Source of the DNA: Candidatus Gastranaerophilales bacterium
GTDB taxonomy: Bacteria; Cyanobacteriota; Vampirovibrionia; Gastranaerophilales; Gastranaerophilaceae
Length of the DNA stretch: 36,111 bases
Direction of reading: 5' to 3'
Assembly (NCBI GenBank): GCA_944325665.1
Contig: CALVAY010000017.1
Location: 1-36,111 of the forward strand
Of the stretch, positions 16,836-24,671 are shown piece after piece (positions within the stretch are counted from its first letter, which is position 1; every line of letters begins with the position of its first letter). Made by a program: the position numbers and the translations under genes. The notes beneath the pieces were generated by a model that had not been told where the DNA came from, did no database searches, and was given only the letters and a program-made list of their open reading frames with translations.

Positions 16836-16845
16836 TAGAAAATCT

Positions 16846-18618
16846 CTAATTTTGATTTGAATTATAATACTTGTCAAAAATTTGTATTAAAATTTCTTCC
16901 TGAGATTCAAAGTTTTCTGTTTTTTGTAATATTGCATATAAATCCGCAAGTCTGTATTTTTCAAGAAGAAGCTTGTCATTTTGAATTATTTCAAGATTAA
17001 AATCACAAGTTAATACATTTATTATTTTATCACATGTAATGGATAAAAACACGTCAACAATTTTTTTGTCAAAGTGGCTGTTTACTCCGTCTAATAATAC
17101 TTGTATAGCGTCTTGAATTTTCATTTTTGAACGATAGTGCCTTTTTGAGGTTATCGCGTCAAAGACATCGCAAACGGCAAGTATTCTTCCGCCAAGAGGA
17201 ATTTCTTCACCTTTAAGTCCTTGAAAATAGCCGTTTCCGTCATATCTTTCATGGTGAGATGATGCAATTTGTGCTACATCTTTAAATTCTTTTGAAACGT
17301 AGATTTTGCCTAAAATATCATGGGTCATATTAGCATGAAGCTTGATGTGGTCATATTCTTCAGGAGTTAGTTTACCCTCTTTTTGCAAAATTGAATCTTT
17401 AATACCGATTTTTCCTATGTCATGCAAAAGAGAGGCGTGTTTTATAACTTCCTTTTCTTTATTGTCCATGCCTAATTCATCACAAATTAAAGAAGCATAC
17501 ATCGTAACACGTTTTGAATGACCTGATGTAATCTTATCTCGAGCATCGATTGAGGCTGAAAGCGTGTCTATAAAGCTTGAGAACAATTGCTTTTGCTCTT
17601 CGATTAAGATTTTTTGCTTGTTGAACAAATTGGCGTTTTCAAGCGCTATACCTGCTGATGAACCTATTGCGATAAGCAAATCTTCGTCTTTTTGTGTAAA
17701 CTCTCCGTTTTTTTTGTTTAAAACCTGAAATACGCCTACAATTTGGTGGCTTAGGTTGCGAATGGGCATACACAAAATTGTCTTTGTTGTGTAGCCTGTC
17801 TGCATATCTATTTCTTTGTTAAAACGCTTATCAGTGTATGCGTCTTTAATATTAATCGTTTCGCCGCTTGTTGCAACGTGTCCTGCAAGACCCAAGTTTG
17901 AGGCAAAGCGAATTTCTTGCATTTCAAGACCCAGTGCGACTTTTGACCAAAGCTCGTGTTTTTCTTCATCCAAAAGAAAAACAGTACACCTATCCGCGTT
18001 AAGTGCTTGTTTAATTTCTTGTGCAATTATGGTTAAAAGTGTGTCTATATTTGTTTCGACAGCAATTGTTCTGCCCACTTTAAGAAGTGCAATCAGCGGG
18101 TCTTCTTGTGTATTTTCAGGAATAAACGTAGGCGGGGCTTGGGTTATTACCTTTTGTTTATTCATTTTTTCAATTCTGGTCTTTGTTTCTGCCATTTTTT
18201 CATCAAAAGAAATGCCCTCTGGAACTTTAATGTGAATGGCAGCCTCCATAAGCTCCAGTGATTGAATATAGTTTTGCTCCAAAAATTCAATTTGACCCAT
18301 AAGATACATATTGATTTTTTTTGCAAGGAGTGAATTGGACGAGTTTGCAAGATAGTGAGCATCATTTAATATATTCAGAGTCTTATAGTATCTTTCCTGA
18401 TTCCACCTGTAACCGATATAGCCCATTAAAGACATTGAAATTGAAACCAAGTCAAAGGCCTTAAGCGAAATTGCTTTTTTATGGCATTGCTCGATTTTTG
18501 TAAGCTTAGGTGCTTTTGTGTCATCAAGAACGCTGTCAAAAGTTTTTAGCAGGAAATCCTGAATTTCTTTTTGCTCTTGCTCTACATTTTGCACATTTTC
18601 AAAATGTTTTATCATCAA
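16846..18618 (-). CDS. GAF domain plus HD-GYP-type phosphohydrolase, variant GYF motif
   Basis: Cytosolic signalling protein of 590 residues. Residues 1-160 are helical and TPR-like; 172-330 form a GAF domain (TLLTIIAQEIKQALNADRCTVFLLDE to GSSAGIALENANLF); 350-530 form an HD-GYP domain with the HD pair H399-D400 (ASLLHDIGKIG), H-D at 433-434, HH at 455-456 and the D484 region. The usual DGxGYP is DGNGYF here (463-465), so the Pro that names the family is replaced by Phe; the metal-binding residues are intact. HD-GYP enzymes usually hydrolyse cyclic di-GMP, but the substitution makes the substrate uncertain. The start is supported by a promoter 28 bases upstream and by AGGGA. Confidence 0.85.
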   Translation of the reverse strand: MMIKHFENVQNVEQEQKEIQDFLLKTFDSVLDDTKAPKLTKIEQCHKKAISLKAFDLVSISMSLMGYIGYRWNQERYYKTLNILNDAHYLANSSNSLLAKKINMYLMGQIEFLEQNYIQSLELMEAAIHIKVPEGISFDEKMAETKTRIEKMNKQKVITQAPPTFIPENTQEDPLIALLKVGRTIAVETNIDTLLTIIAQEIKQALNADRCTVFLLDEEKHELWSKVALGLEMQEIRFASNLGLAGHVATSGETINIKDAYTDKRFNKEIDMQTGYTTKTILCMPIRNLSHQIVGVFQVLNKKNGEFTQKDEDLLIAIGSSAGIALENANLFNKQKILIEEQKQLFSSFIDTLSASIDARDKITSGHSKRVTMYASLICDELGMDNKEKEVIKHASLLHDIGKIGIKDSILQKEGKLTPEEYDHIKLHANMTHDILGKIYVSKEFKDVAQIASSHHERYDGNGYFQGLKGEEIPLGGRILAVCDVFDAITSKRHYRSKMKIQDAIQVLLDGVNSHFDKKIVDVFLSITCDKIINVLTCDFNLEIIQNDKLLLEKYRLADLYAILQKTENFESQEEILIQIFDKYYNSNQN

Positions 18619-18645
18619 CTGTCCCTGTATTCTATCCTTGACTAA

Positions 18646-18674
18646 ATTATACTATATTTTTTTACAATGGGAAA
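18646..18674 (-). promoter_or_regulatory. Promoter of the GAF/HD-GYP operon
   Basis: Minus-strand TATAAT (18646-18651) with an extended TATAG in front; the -35 at 17 bp (TTTCCC, 18669-18674) is weak. The predicted start of transcription leaves a leader of about 20 bases that includes AGGGA before the ATG. It lies in the 57-bp gap after rdgB, so this operon is separate from uppS-rdgB. Confidence 0.55.
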
Positions 18675-18675
18675 A

Positions 18676-19269
18676 TTATTTTAAATCAGAACATTTAATC
18701 CACATAAGCATATCCATTAAAGCCCTGCCACGGTGGGAAATGCGGTTTTTTTCGTCTTGAGCCAAAGAGGCCATGGTTTTATTTTTATTTTCTACGACAA
18801 AAACGGGGTCATATCCAAAACCGCCCTCGCCGCTTTGCTTGTGGGCAATTTTACCTTTGCATATTCCAAGTGTCTTATTTAAAATTTGTCCTGTGGCATT
18901 GATTAAAACAAGCGAGCAAACAAATTTTGCCCCTCTTTGATTTTCTTTTGCGTCTTTAAGTGCGTCCAAAAGCTTGTTAATTCTTTCTTGAGCGGTATTA
19001 GCGTATCTTGCGCTTTTAATTCCGGGTGCACCGTTTAGAAAATCCACGCAAAGCCCCGAATCATCCGCCATAAAATATTTTTTGCCTCTATTTTCGCACT
19101 GTGCAGCCGCAAGAGCTTTAGAATAAGAATTTTCTTCAAAAGTTGTTCCGTCCTCTGTGGGGTTAAAATTTTCATCAGGCAAAATAAACTTCACGCCAAA
19201 GGGCATTGAAATTTCATTCATTTCTTGGATTTTATGCTCGTTTGAGCTTGCAAGTACAATCTCAAACAT
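18676..19269 (-). CDS. rdgB: XTP/dITP diphosphatase (RdgB/HAM1 family)
   Basis: Removes non-canonical purine triphosphates (ITP, dITP, XTP) by hydrolysis to monophosphates. The N-terminal LASSNEHKIQEMNEI, the catalytic-loop FMADDSGLCVDFLNGAPGIKSARYA, the GFGYDPVFV substrate loop and the C-terminal ISHRGRAL are all present. 197 residues is standard. The ATG overlaps the uppS stop as TAATG, so translation is coupled. Confidence 0.94.
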   Translation of the reverse strand: MFEIVLASSNEHKIQEMNEISMPFGVKFILPDENFNPTEDGTTFEENSYSKALAAAQCENRGKKYFMADDSGLCVDFLNGAPGIKSARYANTAQERINKLLDALKDAKENQRGAKFVCSLVLINATGQILNKTLGICKGKIAHKQSGEGGFGYDPVFVVENKNKTMASLAQDEKNRISHRGRALMDMLMWIKCSDLK

Positions 19270-19997
19270 TAGCCACCCCAGCGTCTTTGTCTTTTTGCAA
19301 ATTCTAAAATTGCAACCCTTAGGGCATCTTCGTCAAATTCGGGCCAGAACATTTTTGTTGTGTAAAATTCGCTGTAAGCTATTTGCCAAAGCAAATAGTT
19401 GCTGACTCTCATCTCGCCCCCTGTTCTGATTAACAAATCAGGGTCGGGAATGTTGCTTGTGTATAAAAATTCGCTGATTACTTCTTCCGTTATGTCTTTT
19501 GGGTCAATTCCTTTTTGTACAATTTTTTTAACGGCATTTGTAATTTCATTCCTTGCACCGTAATTGATTGCAATTTGAAGATTTACGCCAGTGTTATTTT
19601 CCGTTGTCTTAACGGCTTCGGATAAAATATTTTGTAAGTCTTTGTTTAATCCTTCCAAGTAGCCGATAAACCTTAATTTGACGTTGTTTTCGTTTAATTC
19701 TGCAAGTTGAGATTTAATAGTGTTGGCTAAAAGCCCCATTAAAAAATCTACTTCTTCTTTTGCCCTGTTCCAGTTTTCGGTTGAAAAAGCATAAAGGGTA
19801 AGATATTTAACGCCGAATTTGTGTGCGGCTTTAAGAGTTTTTTTAAGGGCGTCAACTCCCTTTTTGTGTCCCATAGCCGAAGGCAAATGGTTTTCCTTTG
19901 CCCAACGGCGATTTCCGTCCATTATAATTGCAATGTGTTGAAGATTTGTTTTCTCTGCAATGCTTTTTACATCTTCTTTTTCAAGAGCTTCTATCAA
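19269..19997 (-). CDS. uppS: Isoprenyl transferase (undecaprenyl diphosphate synthase)
   Basis: Builds the long-chain polyprenyl diphosphate carrier for peptidoglycan and LPS by cis-condensation of isopentenyl diphosphate. HIAIIMDGNRRWA at 21-33 contains the catalytic Asp27; GHKKGVDALKKTL, TLYAFSTENWNR, INYGARNEI and the C-terminal PDPDLLIRTGGEMRVSNYLLWQIAYSE follow. The TTG start at 19997 is preceded by AGGGA; a downstream ATG would remove the strand before the active site. 242 residues. First gene of the uppS-rdgB pair, divergent from the PadR-like gene. Confidence 0.94.
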   Translation of the reverse strand: MIEALEKEDVKSIAEKTNLQHIAIIMDGNRRWAKENHLPSAMGHKKGVDALKKTLKAAHKFGVKYLTLYAFSTENWNRAKEEVDFLMGLLANTIKSQLAELNENNVKLRFIGYLEGLNKDLQNILSEAVKTTENNTGVNLQIAINYGARNEITNAVKKIVQKGIDPKDITEEVISEFLYTSNIPDPDLLIRTGGEMRVSNYLLWQIAYSEFYTTKMFWPEFDEDALRVAILEFAKRQRRWGG

Positions 19998-20028
19998 AAT
20001 TAATTCCCTGTGTATTTAACTAAATAAA

Positions 20029-20056
20029 ATTATAAATTAAATAAATTTAATAACAA
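20029..20056 (-). promoter_or_regulatory. Promoter of uppS-rdgB
   Basis: Minus-strand TTGTTA (20051-20056), a 16-bp spacer and TATAAT (20029-20034). The leader is about 25 bases and contains AGGGA before the TTG start. Its -35 abuts the -35 of the divergent promoter for the PadR-like gene, so the two may compete for polymerase. Confidence 0.6.
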
Positions 20057-20074
20057 CAAAATTTATGATAAAAT
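20046..20074 (+). promoter_or_regulatory. Leaderless promoter of the PadR-like gene
   Basis: TTTAAT (20046-20051), a 17-bp spacer and TAAAAT (20069-20074), with a perfect extended TATGA before the -10. The ATG at 20084 is nine bases beyond the -10. The in-frame TTG at 20079 is only four bases beyond it and would probably lie upstream of the transcription start, which favours the ATG. Confidence 0.55.
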
Positions 20075-20083
20075 TAACTTGAT

Positions 20084-20576
20084 TATGAGCGAAATTGTTA
20101 TCTTATACATATTATGCAGGTATGATGCGACTATTTACAAAATTTCAAAAATAGTCGAGGAGCTTTTTTTCGCCTTTTTAAAGCCGAGCTTAGGCTCTCT
20201 TAATCCTGCTGTAAAAAAGCTTGAAAAGCTTGGTTGTATTGAGATTGAAGATAAAATGTCGCAAGGTGGGATGAACTCTAAAATTTGCTCAATTACCCCC
20301 TATGGCAGAAAATATTTAAAAAGTTTGCTTTTGGATTTTGATTTTTCAAATCCTTCAAATTTGCTCAATAACGCAAGAATTGCGCTTTTTTGCTCTAATG
20401 TCTTAGATGAAGGCGAAAAAGAAGAGTTTAAAAATAACATTAAAAATCATTTGATTTTACTTAAGGCGAAAATTAATCAAGGACTAAATGACCCCTATAT
20501 AACCCTTGATGAGCTACAAAAAAAACTATGCGAGCAAAAGGCGTCTGAAATAGAAAAGATATTGGATATTCTATGA
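20084..20576 (+). CDS. PadR-like winged-helix transcription regulator
   Basis: 163-residue protein with a PadR-type winged helix at the N-terminus: SEIVILYILCRYDATIYKISKIVEE, then LGSLNPAVKKLEKLGCIEIED (recognition helix and wing) and SKICSITPYGRKYLKSLL. The second half is helical and probably dimerises. The family usually represses neighbouring genes in answer to small molecules or stress. Its 3' end overlaps the DUF512 gene by four bases (ATGA), so it most likely controls or senses something linked to that iron-sulfur protein. The start has no Shine-Dalgarno and fits a leaderless mRNA. The PadR assignment is by helix pattern and is moderate. Confidence 0.7.
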
Positions 20577-21862
20577 AAATAATAATTTCGCAGGTTGAAA
20601 AAGATTCAATAGCAGATGAATTAGGCTTAAGTGAAGGTGATGAGATAATTTCAATCAATTCAACAAAGCCGCGGGATATTATCGATTACAGTTTTTGTAT
20701 AAGAGATGAAAATATTTTGCTGCACATTAAGCACAAAGACGGCGAAGAAGAGCTTTTTGAAATCGAAAAAGATTACGAAGACGACCTTGGAATAAGCTTT
20801 GAAAGTGCAGTTTTTGACAGAGTGAAGCCTTGCGCGAATAAGTGCATTTTCTGCTTTGTTGACCAACAGCCAAAAGGCTTAAGAGAAAGTTTGTACGTAA
20901 AAGACGATGACTGGCGGCTTTCTTATCTTCAAGGGACTTATATTACCCTTACCAATATGAGCGAAAAAGACTGGCAAAGGCTTGAGGCGTTTCATCCTTC
21001 ACCTTTGTTTGTTTCAATTCACACAACAAACCCTTCTTTAAGGGCCAAGATGACAAATAATCCAAAGGCTGCAAATATTTTAGCCGATTTAGACAGATTA
21101 AAGAAAAATGATATAAAAATCCATGCTCAAATTGTTTTATGTCCTTCATACAATGACGGAGACGAGCTTTTAAGAACATTAGAAGATTTAAAAAAATACA
21201 AAAAAATTATTCAAAGTATAGCCATTGTCCCTGTTGGAATTTCAAGATACAGAAAAGAAAAACTAAAGCCTGTTGACTCTGAAATTGCAAAATTCGTCAT
21301 CGAGGCTGTTGATAAATTCAACCAAGATGTCAAAAAAAATCTTCTTATGGCGTCTGATGAGTTCTTTTTGCTTGCAGGACAAGAAATTCCGCCAAAAAAA
21401 TATTACGGAAAGTTTTCTCAAATTGAAGACGGTGTAGGAGCTGTAAGGCTTTTAATTGACGATTTTGAAAAGTGTACAAAGAAATTCAAAAAGAAACTTA
21501 AAAATCCTACAAAATTAACTCTTTTCACAGGTTTGAGCGCTGCAAAAATTTTTGACACATTAAAAGAAAAAATTTCGGTTGAAAACTTGGACTTTGAGGT
21601 TATTGGAGTTAAAAATAAGTTTTTTGGCGATATGATTAACGTTTCAGGGCTTGTTGTGGGTGAAGACATAAAAAATCTCCTTGAGAGCGGAGATTATCAA
21701 AACGTTATAATACCCTCTATTATGCTAAGAGAAGGAACTGATGAATTTTTAGACGGGATAAAAATTTCGGATTTTAAGAAAAAATTTCCCAAAATTAACT
21801 TCTTTGTTATAAATGATTGTTACAAATTCCAAGAAATTTTAACAATAATCAACTCTTTTTAA
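20573..21862 (+). CDS. DUF512 iron-sulfur protein with PDZ-like N-terminus
   Basis: 429-residue putative FeS oxidoreductase of the family known as a conserved protein of Cyanobacteria, also present in Clostridia. Residues 1-70 form a PDZ-like domain (SIADELGLSEGDEIISINSTKPRDIIDYSF). C87, C91 and C94 make a C-x3-C-x2-C cluster motif (CANKCIFCFVDQQP) of radical-SAM type, followed by DDWRLSYLQGTYITLTN. The C-terminal DUF512 part includes VPVGISRYR and ASDEFFLLAGQEIP. Its reaction is not known. It is translationally coupled to the PadR-like gene. The occurrence fits a lineage close to Cyanobacteria. Confidence 0.85.
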   Translation: MKIIISQVEKDSIADELGLSEGDEIISINSTKPRDIIDYSFCIRDENILLHIKHKDGEEELFEIEKDYEDDLGISFESAVFDRVKPCANKCIFCFVDQQPKGLRESLYVKDDDWRLSYLQGTYITLTNMSEKDWQRLEAFHPSPLFVSIHTTNPSLRAKMTNNPKAANILADLDRLKKNDIKIHAQIVLCPSYNDGDELLRTLEDLKKYKKIIQSIAIVPVGISRYRKEKLKPVDSEIAKFVIEAVDKFNQDVKKNLLMASDEFFLLAGQEIPPKKYYGKFSQIEDGVGAVRLLIDDFEKCTKKFKKKLKNPTKLTLFTGLSAAKIFDTLKEKISVENLDFEVIGVKNKFFGDMINVSGLVVGEDIKNLLESGDYQNVIIPSIMLREGTDEFLDGIKISDFKKKFPKINFFVINDCYKFQEILTIINSF

Positions 21863-21921
21863 CAATAAAATCTGATTTTGATTTTTATTAATAATGTGAA
21901 GTTTAAAAAATTGGAGTAATT

Positions 21922-22692
21922 ATGTCCGTAAACGCTGTACAAACTACTCAGAGCAGTCAGTCAAAAAGCCAAAGCATTTCTTCTGCTATGTTAGATCAGG
22001 CAAAAAGAGGTGTAATCGGTGCTGTTGCAGGCGCTGCAATAGGTAAGGGCGTAAGTGTCGTTGCTCCTGTTTCACATAATAAAATTGCGGCTGAAATTGT
22101 TGATCATTATGTTAAAACAAATAAAGACGGGCTTTATGATTTAGCCCAAGATGCTGCAAATTTGGCAGTAAAAAGTGCCGAAAATGATGTTTTAAAACAA
22201 ACGGTTGAAGTTGTTAAAAAAGGAACGCCAGAAGCTTTTACATCAAAAAAAGATGCGCTCAAAGAGATGTTAAAGCAAATCGGTCAACAAGTACCCGAGG
22301 GCGCTGATATTACAAAAGACGGTTTTATAAAAACCGTTGAAGATTATTTGAAAGATAACGCCGTAACTAAGGATGCCGTCGAAACTGCTAAGAATAGCGT
22401 GGATGAAGCACTTAAAAAAGCAGGCGATGACGCTCTAACACTTGTAAAAGATTTCTTTAAAAAGCCGAGAAAAGAACGCTTGGCAGATGATATTGTCTCA
22501 TTTGCAAAAAAAGCTGCCAAAAAAGCTCAAAGCGGTAAAATAATAGGTACTGCAATATTAGCAGGTACTTTTACAATGCTGTTTTCTGATGTAATTTCAG
22601 GCATATTTGCAAAAAAAGCGCCAAAAGGACAGGCTCAAACAACTCCTGATGCTGCCGTGCAAAGTTCTCAGCTTAATACGCATCAAGGATAA
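21922..22692 (+). CDS. Unknown helical protein with two Gly/Ala-rich hydrophobic segments
   Basis: 256 residues, not recognised. There is no signal peptide; the N-terminus is Ser/Gln-rich (residues 1-25). A glycine-zipper-like segment RGVIGAVAGAAIGKG lies near 30-45, and a second hydrophobic stretch IIGTAILAGTFTMLFSDVISGIF near 212-235; between them lies a long Lys/Asp/Glu/Ala-rich amphipathic helical region. The C-terminal 20 residues are Gln/Pro/Thr-rich. This layout could be a membrane-associated or pore-like protein, but nothing identifies a role. It has its own Shine-Dalgarno (GGAG) and stands between the DUF512 gene and ffh. Confidence 0.65.
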   Translation: MSVNAVQTTQSSQSKSQSISSAMLDQAKRGVIGAVAGAAIGKGVSVVAPVSHNKIAAEIVDHYVKTNKDGLYDLAQDAANLAVKSAENDVLKQTVEVVKKGTPEAFTSKKDALKEMLKQIGQQVPEGADITKDGFIKTVEDYLKDNAVTKDAVETAKNSVDEALKKAGDDALTLVKDFFKKPRKERLADDIVSFAKKAAKKAQSGKIIGTAILAGTFTMLFSDVISGIFAKKAPKGQAQTTPDAAVQSSQLNTHQG

Positions 22693-22693
22693 T

Positions 22694-22721
22694 TTTACTT
22701 AAATGTTTTTTATAGTAAAAT
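22694..22721 (+). promoter_or_regulatory. Leaderless promoter of ffh
   Basis: TTTACT (22694-22699), a 16-bp spacer and TAAAAT (22716-22721) with TATAG before it. Six bases separate the -10 from the ATG at 22728; no Shine-Dalgarno is present. The arrangement is nearly the same as at the YhaM-like gene. Confidence 0.6.
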
Positions 22722-22727
22722 TTTTAT

Positions 22728-24095
22728 ATGTTTGATTCACTTTCTGAAAGATTACAGGAAATAATTAAAAAAACTGCGGGCAATTCGCAACTAAGCGAAG
22801 ATAATATGCAAGATGCCCTTCGTGAAATTCGCCGTGCTCTTTTGGGTGCGGATGTTTCACTTAATGTTGTTAAGTCTTTTATTTCAAATATTAAAGATAA
22901 GGCATTAGGGCAAGAGGTTATAAAAAGCGTTAACCCTTCTCAAATGCTAATAAAGATTGTAAATGATGAGTTAGTTGAGCTTTTGGGGAAAGAACAGGCA
23001 CCATTAAAGCTTGATACTAACCCGTCTTTGATTATGATGCTTGGCTTGCAAGGTTCAGGTAAAACCACAAGCAGTGCAAAGTTGGGCTTAAAGTTTAAAA
23101 GGGAAGGCAAAAAACCTCTTTTAATTGCGGCAGACGTTTATCGTCCCGCTGCAATATTGCAGCTAAAAACACTGTGTGAGGAAAATAATCTTGATTTCTT
23201 TTCTTTGGAGAATGAAAAGGATGTAAGAAAAATTGTCGATGGGGCAATTAAGTTTGCAAAGGATAATCAAAACAACGTTTTAATTATCGATACGGCGGGT
23301 CGTTTGCAGATAGATACTTCTATGATGGCAGAGCTTTTGTTGATTGACAGAATGTATCCGCTTAATGAAAAACTGCTTGTAATTGACTCTATGACAGGGC
23401 AAGAGGCAATTGACGTTGCAAGAAACTTTGACGAGCAGCTTGGCATAACAGGTATAATTTTAACAAAACTTGACGGTGATACAAAAGGCGGTTGCGCTCT
23501 AAGTGTCGTTTATTCAACACATAAGCCGATTAAACTTGTTGGTATGGGCGAAAAAATCGCACCGTTAGAGGACTTCTACCCTGACAGAATGGCTTCTCGA
23601 ATTTTGGGCATGGGCGATATTGTTTCTCTTGTTGAAAAAGCCCAGCAAAATATTGATGTTGAAGAGGCAAAAAAACTTGAAGAAAAACTGCTTAAGGCAC
23701 AGTTTAGTTTTGAGGATTTTTTGAAAATTCAAAAACAAATAAAAATGCTCGGCTCTTTTGAAGGAATTTTGGGCATGTTGCCAATTCCGGGGTTAAATAA
23801 AGACGACAGGCAAAAAATTTCTCATGAAGGGGAAAAGCAGTTTAAAAAAATGGAGGTTTTAATATCCTCTATGACGCCTGATGAAAGGAAAAACCCTGAT
23901 TTATTAAATGCTTCAAGGAAAAAAAGAATAGCACGCGGGGCAGGCATGGAATTGAGCGAGCTAAATGCATTTGTAACTCAATTTGAACAGATGAGAAAGA
24001 TGATGCAAGGCTTCGGAGCTTTAAAGAATACTTTTAAAAAGGGCGGAAAATCTGCTCTGTATGGTAAATTACCAAAGGGCGGCAGATTTAGATAA
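22728..24095 (+). CDS. ffh: Signal recognition particle protein Ffh (SRP54)
   Basis: GTPase of the signal recognition particle; binds signal sequences and 4.5S RNA and delivers ribosomes to FtsY. N-domain at 1-90, then the G-domain with GLQGSGKT at 106-113, DTAGRLQ, TKLDGDTKGG and GMGEKIAPLEDFYPDRMASRILGMGD. The methionine-rich M-domain at about 330-455 contains the RNA-binding helix region (SRKKRIARGAGMELSELNAFVTQFEQMRKMM). 455 residues is the expected length. The usual partner rpsP follows after 109 bp. Confidence 0.96.
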   Translation: MFDSLSERLQEIIKKTAGNSQLSEDNMQDALREIRRALLGADVSLNVVKSFISNIKDKALGQEVIKSVNPSQMLIKIVNDELVELLGKEQAPLKLDTNPSLIMMLGLQGSGKTTSSAKLGLKFKREGKKPLLIAADVYRPAAILQLKTLCEENNLDFFSLENEKDVRKIVDGAIKFAKDNQNNVLIIDTAGRLQIDTSMMAELLLIDRMYPLNEKLLVIDSMTGQEAIDVARNFDEQLGITGIILTKLDGDTKGGCALSVVYSTHKPIKLVGMGEKIAPLEDFYPDRMASRILGMGDIVSLVEKAQQNIDVEEAKKLEEKLLKAQFSFEDFLKIQKQIKMLGSFEGILGMLPIPGLNKDDRQKISHEGEKQFKKMEVLISSMTPDERKNPDLLNASRKKRIARGAGMELSELNAFVTQFEQMRKMMQGFGALKNTFKKGGKSALYGKLPKGGRFR

Positions 24096-24150
24096 ATTTT
24101 TTTTAAAATGTCAAGCAAATTTACTAAAATCTCTTGCAAATAAATTATGC

Positions 24151-24178
24151 TTGTGTTTTGATTATCTTATACAAAATT
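24151..24178 (+). promoter_or_regulatory. Candidate promoter of rpsP
   Basis: TTGTGT (24151-24156), a 16-bp spacer and CAAAAT (24173-24178) within TATACAAAAT. The -10 could instead be TATACA at 24168. The leader would be about 20 bases and contains AAGGAG, 14 bases from the GTG start. Confidence 0.35.
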
Positions 24179-24204
24179 AATGACTAAGGAGAAAATTAAA
24201 AGAA

Positions 24205-24600
24205 GTGGTTAAGATTAGACTTAAAAGATTAGGTTATAAAAAGAATCCTACTTACCGTATCGTTGTTATTGACGGTCGTTGCAAAAGAGAAGGTGCTCCT
24301 ATTGAAGAATTAGGACACTACAATCCTAAAACAAAAGAAATGAAATTGAACTTAGCTTCAGCACAAGAATGGGTAAAAAAAGGTGCTCAACCTACTGCTA
24401 CTGTTGTTTACCTTATGAAAAATTGTGATGAAGAAGGTAAATTAGTTTATAACAAAAAAGAAACAGTAAAATTATCTAAGAAAGCTCAAGCTAAACTCCA
24501 AGCTGAAAAAGAAGCCCAAGCGGCGGCAGCCCAAGCTGCGGCAAATGAAGCTGCGGCAGCGGAAGAAAATCAGTCTGAGGCGAGTGAAGCTAACGAATAA
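24205..24600 (+). CDS. rpsP: 30S ribosomal protein bS16 with long Ala/Glu-rich tail
   Basis: Small-subunit assembly protein. The GTG start gives MVKIRLKRLGYKKNPTYRIVV, the conserved N-terminus; GRCKREGAPIEELGHYNPKTKE and WVKKGAQPTATVVYLMKN complete the S16 fold by about residue 80. The remaining 50 residues are Lys/Gln/Ala then Ala/Glu/Ser-rich (AQAAAAQAAANEAAAAEENQ) and are probably a flexible acidic tail absent from E. coli bS16 (82 aa). The codons are strongly biased as in highly expressed genes. The rimM-trmD-rplS genes that often follow are absent; a terminator comes instead. Confidence 0.95.
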   Translation: MVKIRLKRLGYKKNPTYRIVVIDGRCKREGAPIEELGHYNPKTKEMKLNLASAQEWVKKGAQPTATVVYLMKNCDEEGKLVYNKKETVKLSKKAQAKLQAEKEAQAAAAQAAANEAAAAEENQSEASEANE

Positions 24601-24618
24601 AATCGAAAAGAACACTTT

Positions 24619-24649
24619 AATGAGCCTCAGAATTGAGGCTCATTTTTTT
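24619..24649 (+). terminator. Intrinsic terminator of rpsP
   Basis: Perfect 11-bp stem AATGAGCCTCA / TGAGGCTCATT (24619-24629 and 24634-24644) with a four-base loop and a run of seven T (24643-24649). It starts 18 bases after the rpsP stop. Confidence 0.93.
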
Positions 24650-24671
24650 ATATAAATTTTTGAGGGAAAAA

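Noticed and set aside
17816-18235. 139-codon open frame on the plus strand inside the GAF/HD-GYP gene
   Set aside because: Opposite strand of a confident GAF domain; composition and lack of ribosome site point to a chance frame.
15179-24204. tRNA or other structural RNA genes in the gaps
   Set aside because: Gaps were read on both strands; none showed a cloverleaf-like set of arms or a T-loop GTTCRA motif.
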